Shown here one piece after another: positions 63,328 through 64,000 of a stretch of DNA of 64,000 nucleotides. Within the stretch, counting starts at the first letter, position 1. Every line of letters begins with the position of its first letter. The stretch covers positions 62,001 to 126,000 of the forward strand of contig NZ_JADCNK010000009.1 in the NCBI RefSeq assembly GCF_014947265.1, given 5' to 3'. Below the pieces are notes generated by a model. It made no database searches. It was not told the DNA's origin and was given only the letters and a program-made list of their open reading frames with translations. The position numbers and the translations under genes are program-made. The DNA comes from Pedobacter sp014947265. Lineage in GTDB: Bacteria; Bacteroidota; Bacteroidia; Sphingobacteriales; Sphingobacteriaceae.

Positions 63328-64000
63328 CTACTTTCCTTTCCCCAGCGTATCTGTAAATTTCTTTGAGGATTCTTTAATGTATTTAATATAATCGTAACTG
63401 TTCCAGTATTGCGCTTTATCAAATTCGGGCCGGCAGTTTAGCATGTACTTTTCTAAGGTATCGCCTCTTAATTCTGTATTGTTTTTAATAATGCTCTGAT
63501 TAAAATACACATCAATCTGCGATTGCTTGATTTCATTATCGGCATACCTGCCAAATCTCCGTGCATTTTTAGGATCGCTACCAAGGAGGTTATACAAAGC
63601 ATTTAAGGGGCTAAATATGGCAGACAAAACCGTTGTTTTTCCACCGTTGTAAACCCCCTTGTTTTTAAACTCCTGCTTAATTTCATCCAAATCCTGTTTT
63701 TTTGTATTTCCTCTGATAGTTACATCATCCAGGGTGGTGCTTCCTCTAACCAGGTAAACTACCAGATCTTTTTCGCTGTTTACCACCACACGCTGATCGA
63801 TCAGGTCTCGTTTAATTACCAGCAGCGTATCACCGATTCTCGCTTTTAACTGAAATAGACCAATATCATTGCTTCCTACACCTATTCCCGTCCGCAGGTT
63901 GGTAATTTCTGATAATGCAATTCTGATATTTGAGCCTTTTTCAATTACCACACCTTTCACAATAAAATCCTGCGCGTTTGCGAAGAAACTGACTGAGGTA
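63328..64000 (-). CDS. Exported protein with carboxypeptidase-regulatory-like domain (partial)
   Basis: The frame continues beyond the window edge at 64000, so the start is missing. At the right end the coding strand reads S-V-S-F-F-A-N-A-Q-D-F-I-V-K-G-V-V, the end of a signal peptide and the start of a carboxypeptidase D regulatory-like domain (about 60 residues: G-V-G-S-N-D-I-G-L-F). The C-terminal part (about 100 residues) is helical and soluble. A GTG at 63960 is not a true start. The protein is probably periplasmic or surface linked. No partner is seen in the window. Confidence 0.8.
   Translation of the reverse strand, partial: TSVSFFANAQDFIVKGVVIEKGSNIRIALSEITNLRTGIGVGSNDIGLFQLKARIGDTLLVIKRDLIDQRVVVNSEKDLVVYLVRGSTTLDDVTIRGNTKKQDLDEIKQEFKNKGVYNGGKTTVLSAIFSPLNALYNLLGSDPKNARRFGRYADNEIKQSQIDVYFNQSIIKNNTELRGDTLEKYMLNCRPEFDKAQYWNSYDYIKYIKESSKKFTDTLGKGK

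Overview
The window looks like chromosome from a Bacteroidota species of the Sphingobacteriaceae, most likely Pedobacter or a close relative. This rests on the low GC content, two SusC/SusD pairs with lipoprotein partners, many C-K-K lipoproteins, DUF4397, DUF6600, DUF6607 and IPExxxVDY proteins, an arginine pathway with the succinyl/acetyl-ornithine type of carbamoyltransferase, and promoters with a TAnnTTTG element. No plasmid, phage, insertion sequence or CRISPR array is seen.

Layout. (1) 1-5536: an RNA-repair locus. A gene-free leader carries several hairpins and two tRNA-like RNAs whose halves lie in permuted order. It is followed by an SPFH/slipin scaffold, two pol-beta nucleotidyltransferases and the RNA ligase RtcB. 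(2) 5557-9045: two RelE/ParE-type toxin-antitoxin pairs, each with an intact antitoxin and a frameshifted toxin, around a membrane protein and an aminotransferase. (3) 9066-20394, all minus strand: a cluster of arginine and proline genes. In transcription order it runs acetyltransferase, argG, cupin, GNAT, argC, four-helix-bundle protein, argD, argF', argB, proC, argE, argH. (4) 20759-28849: lipoproteins and a SusC/SusD/fasciclin/DUF5007 operon. (5) 29329-34767: a TonB receptor, DUF4198, PepSY and DUF6607 cassette that looks like iron or siderophore uptake. (6) 34991-46821: housekeeping and envelope genes, namely an M28 peptidase, a beta-CASP nuclease, HAD, DUF6600 with a 90-bp repeat, an RsmI-like enzyme, an M57 protease and trehalase. 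(7) 46952-54673: a second SusC/SusD pair and a DPP IV-type peptidase. (8) 54919-58543: a Crp-like protein without a helix-turn-helix, a pseudo-receiver/Crp regulator, a 926-nt gene-free stretch with two FNR-like boxes, and tRNA-Ser. (9) 58633-63125: the conserved core block pyk, IPExxxVDY, acpP, fabF, rnc. A cut-off exported protein closes the window.

The most interesting point is region 532-676 upstream of the RtcB operon. Read as permuted genes (3' half, then a short acceptor loop, then 5' half), the sequence gives all the tRNA arms with canonical spacing, including U8 and A9. In the first copy the two open ends fall in the anticodon loop, so the RNA resembles a tRNA already cut by an anticodon nuclease. 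Comparative genomics has linked SPFH/Band-7 proteins, RtcB and nucleotidyltransferases to a tRNA-like RNA (Burroughs and Aravind, 2016, recalled from memory). The permuted architecture described here is my own reading, and I do not know whether it has been reported.
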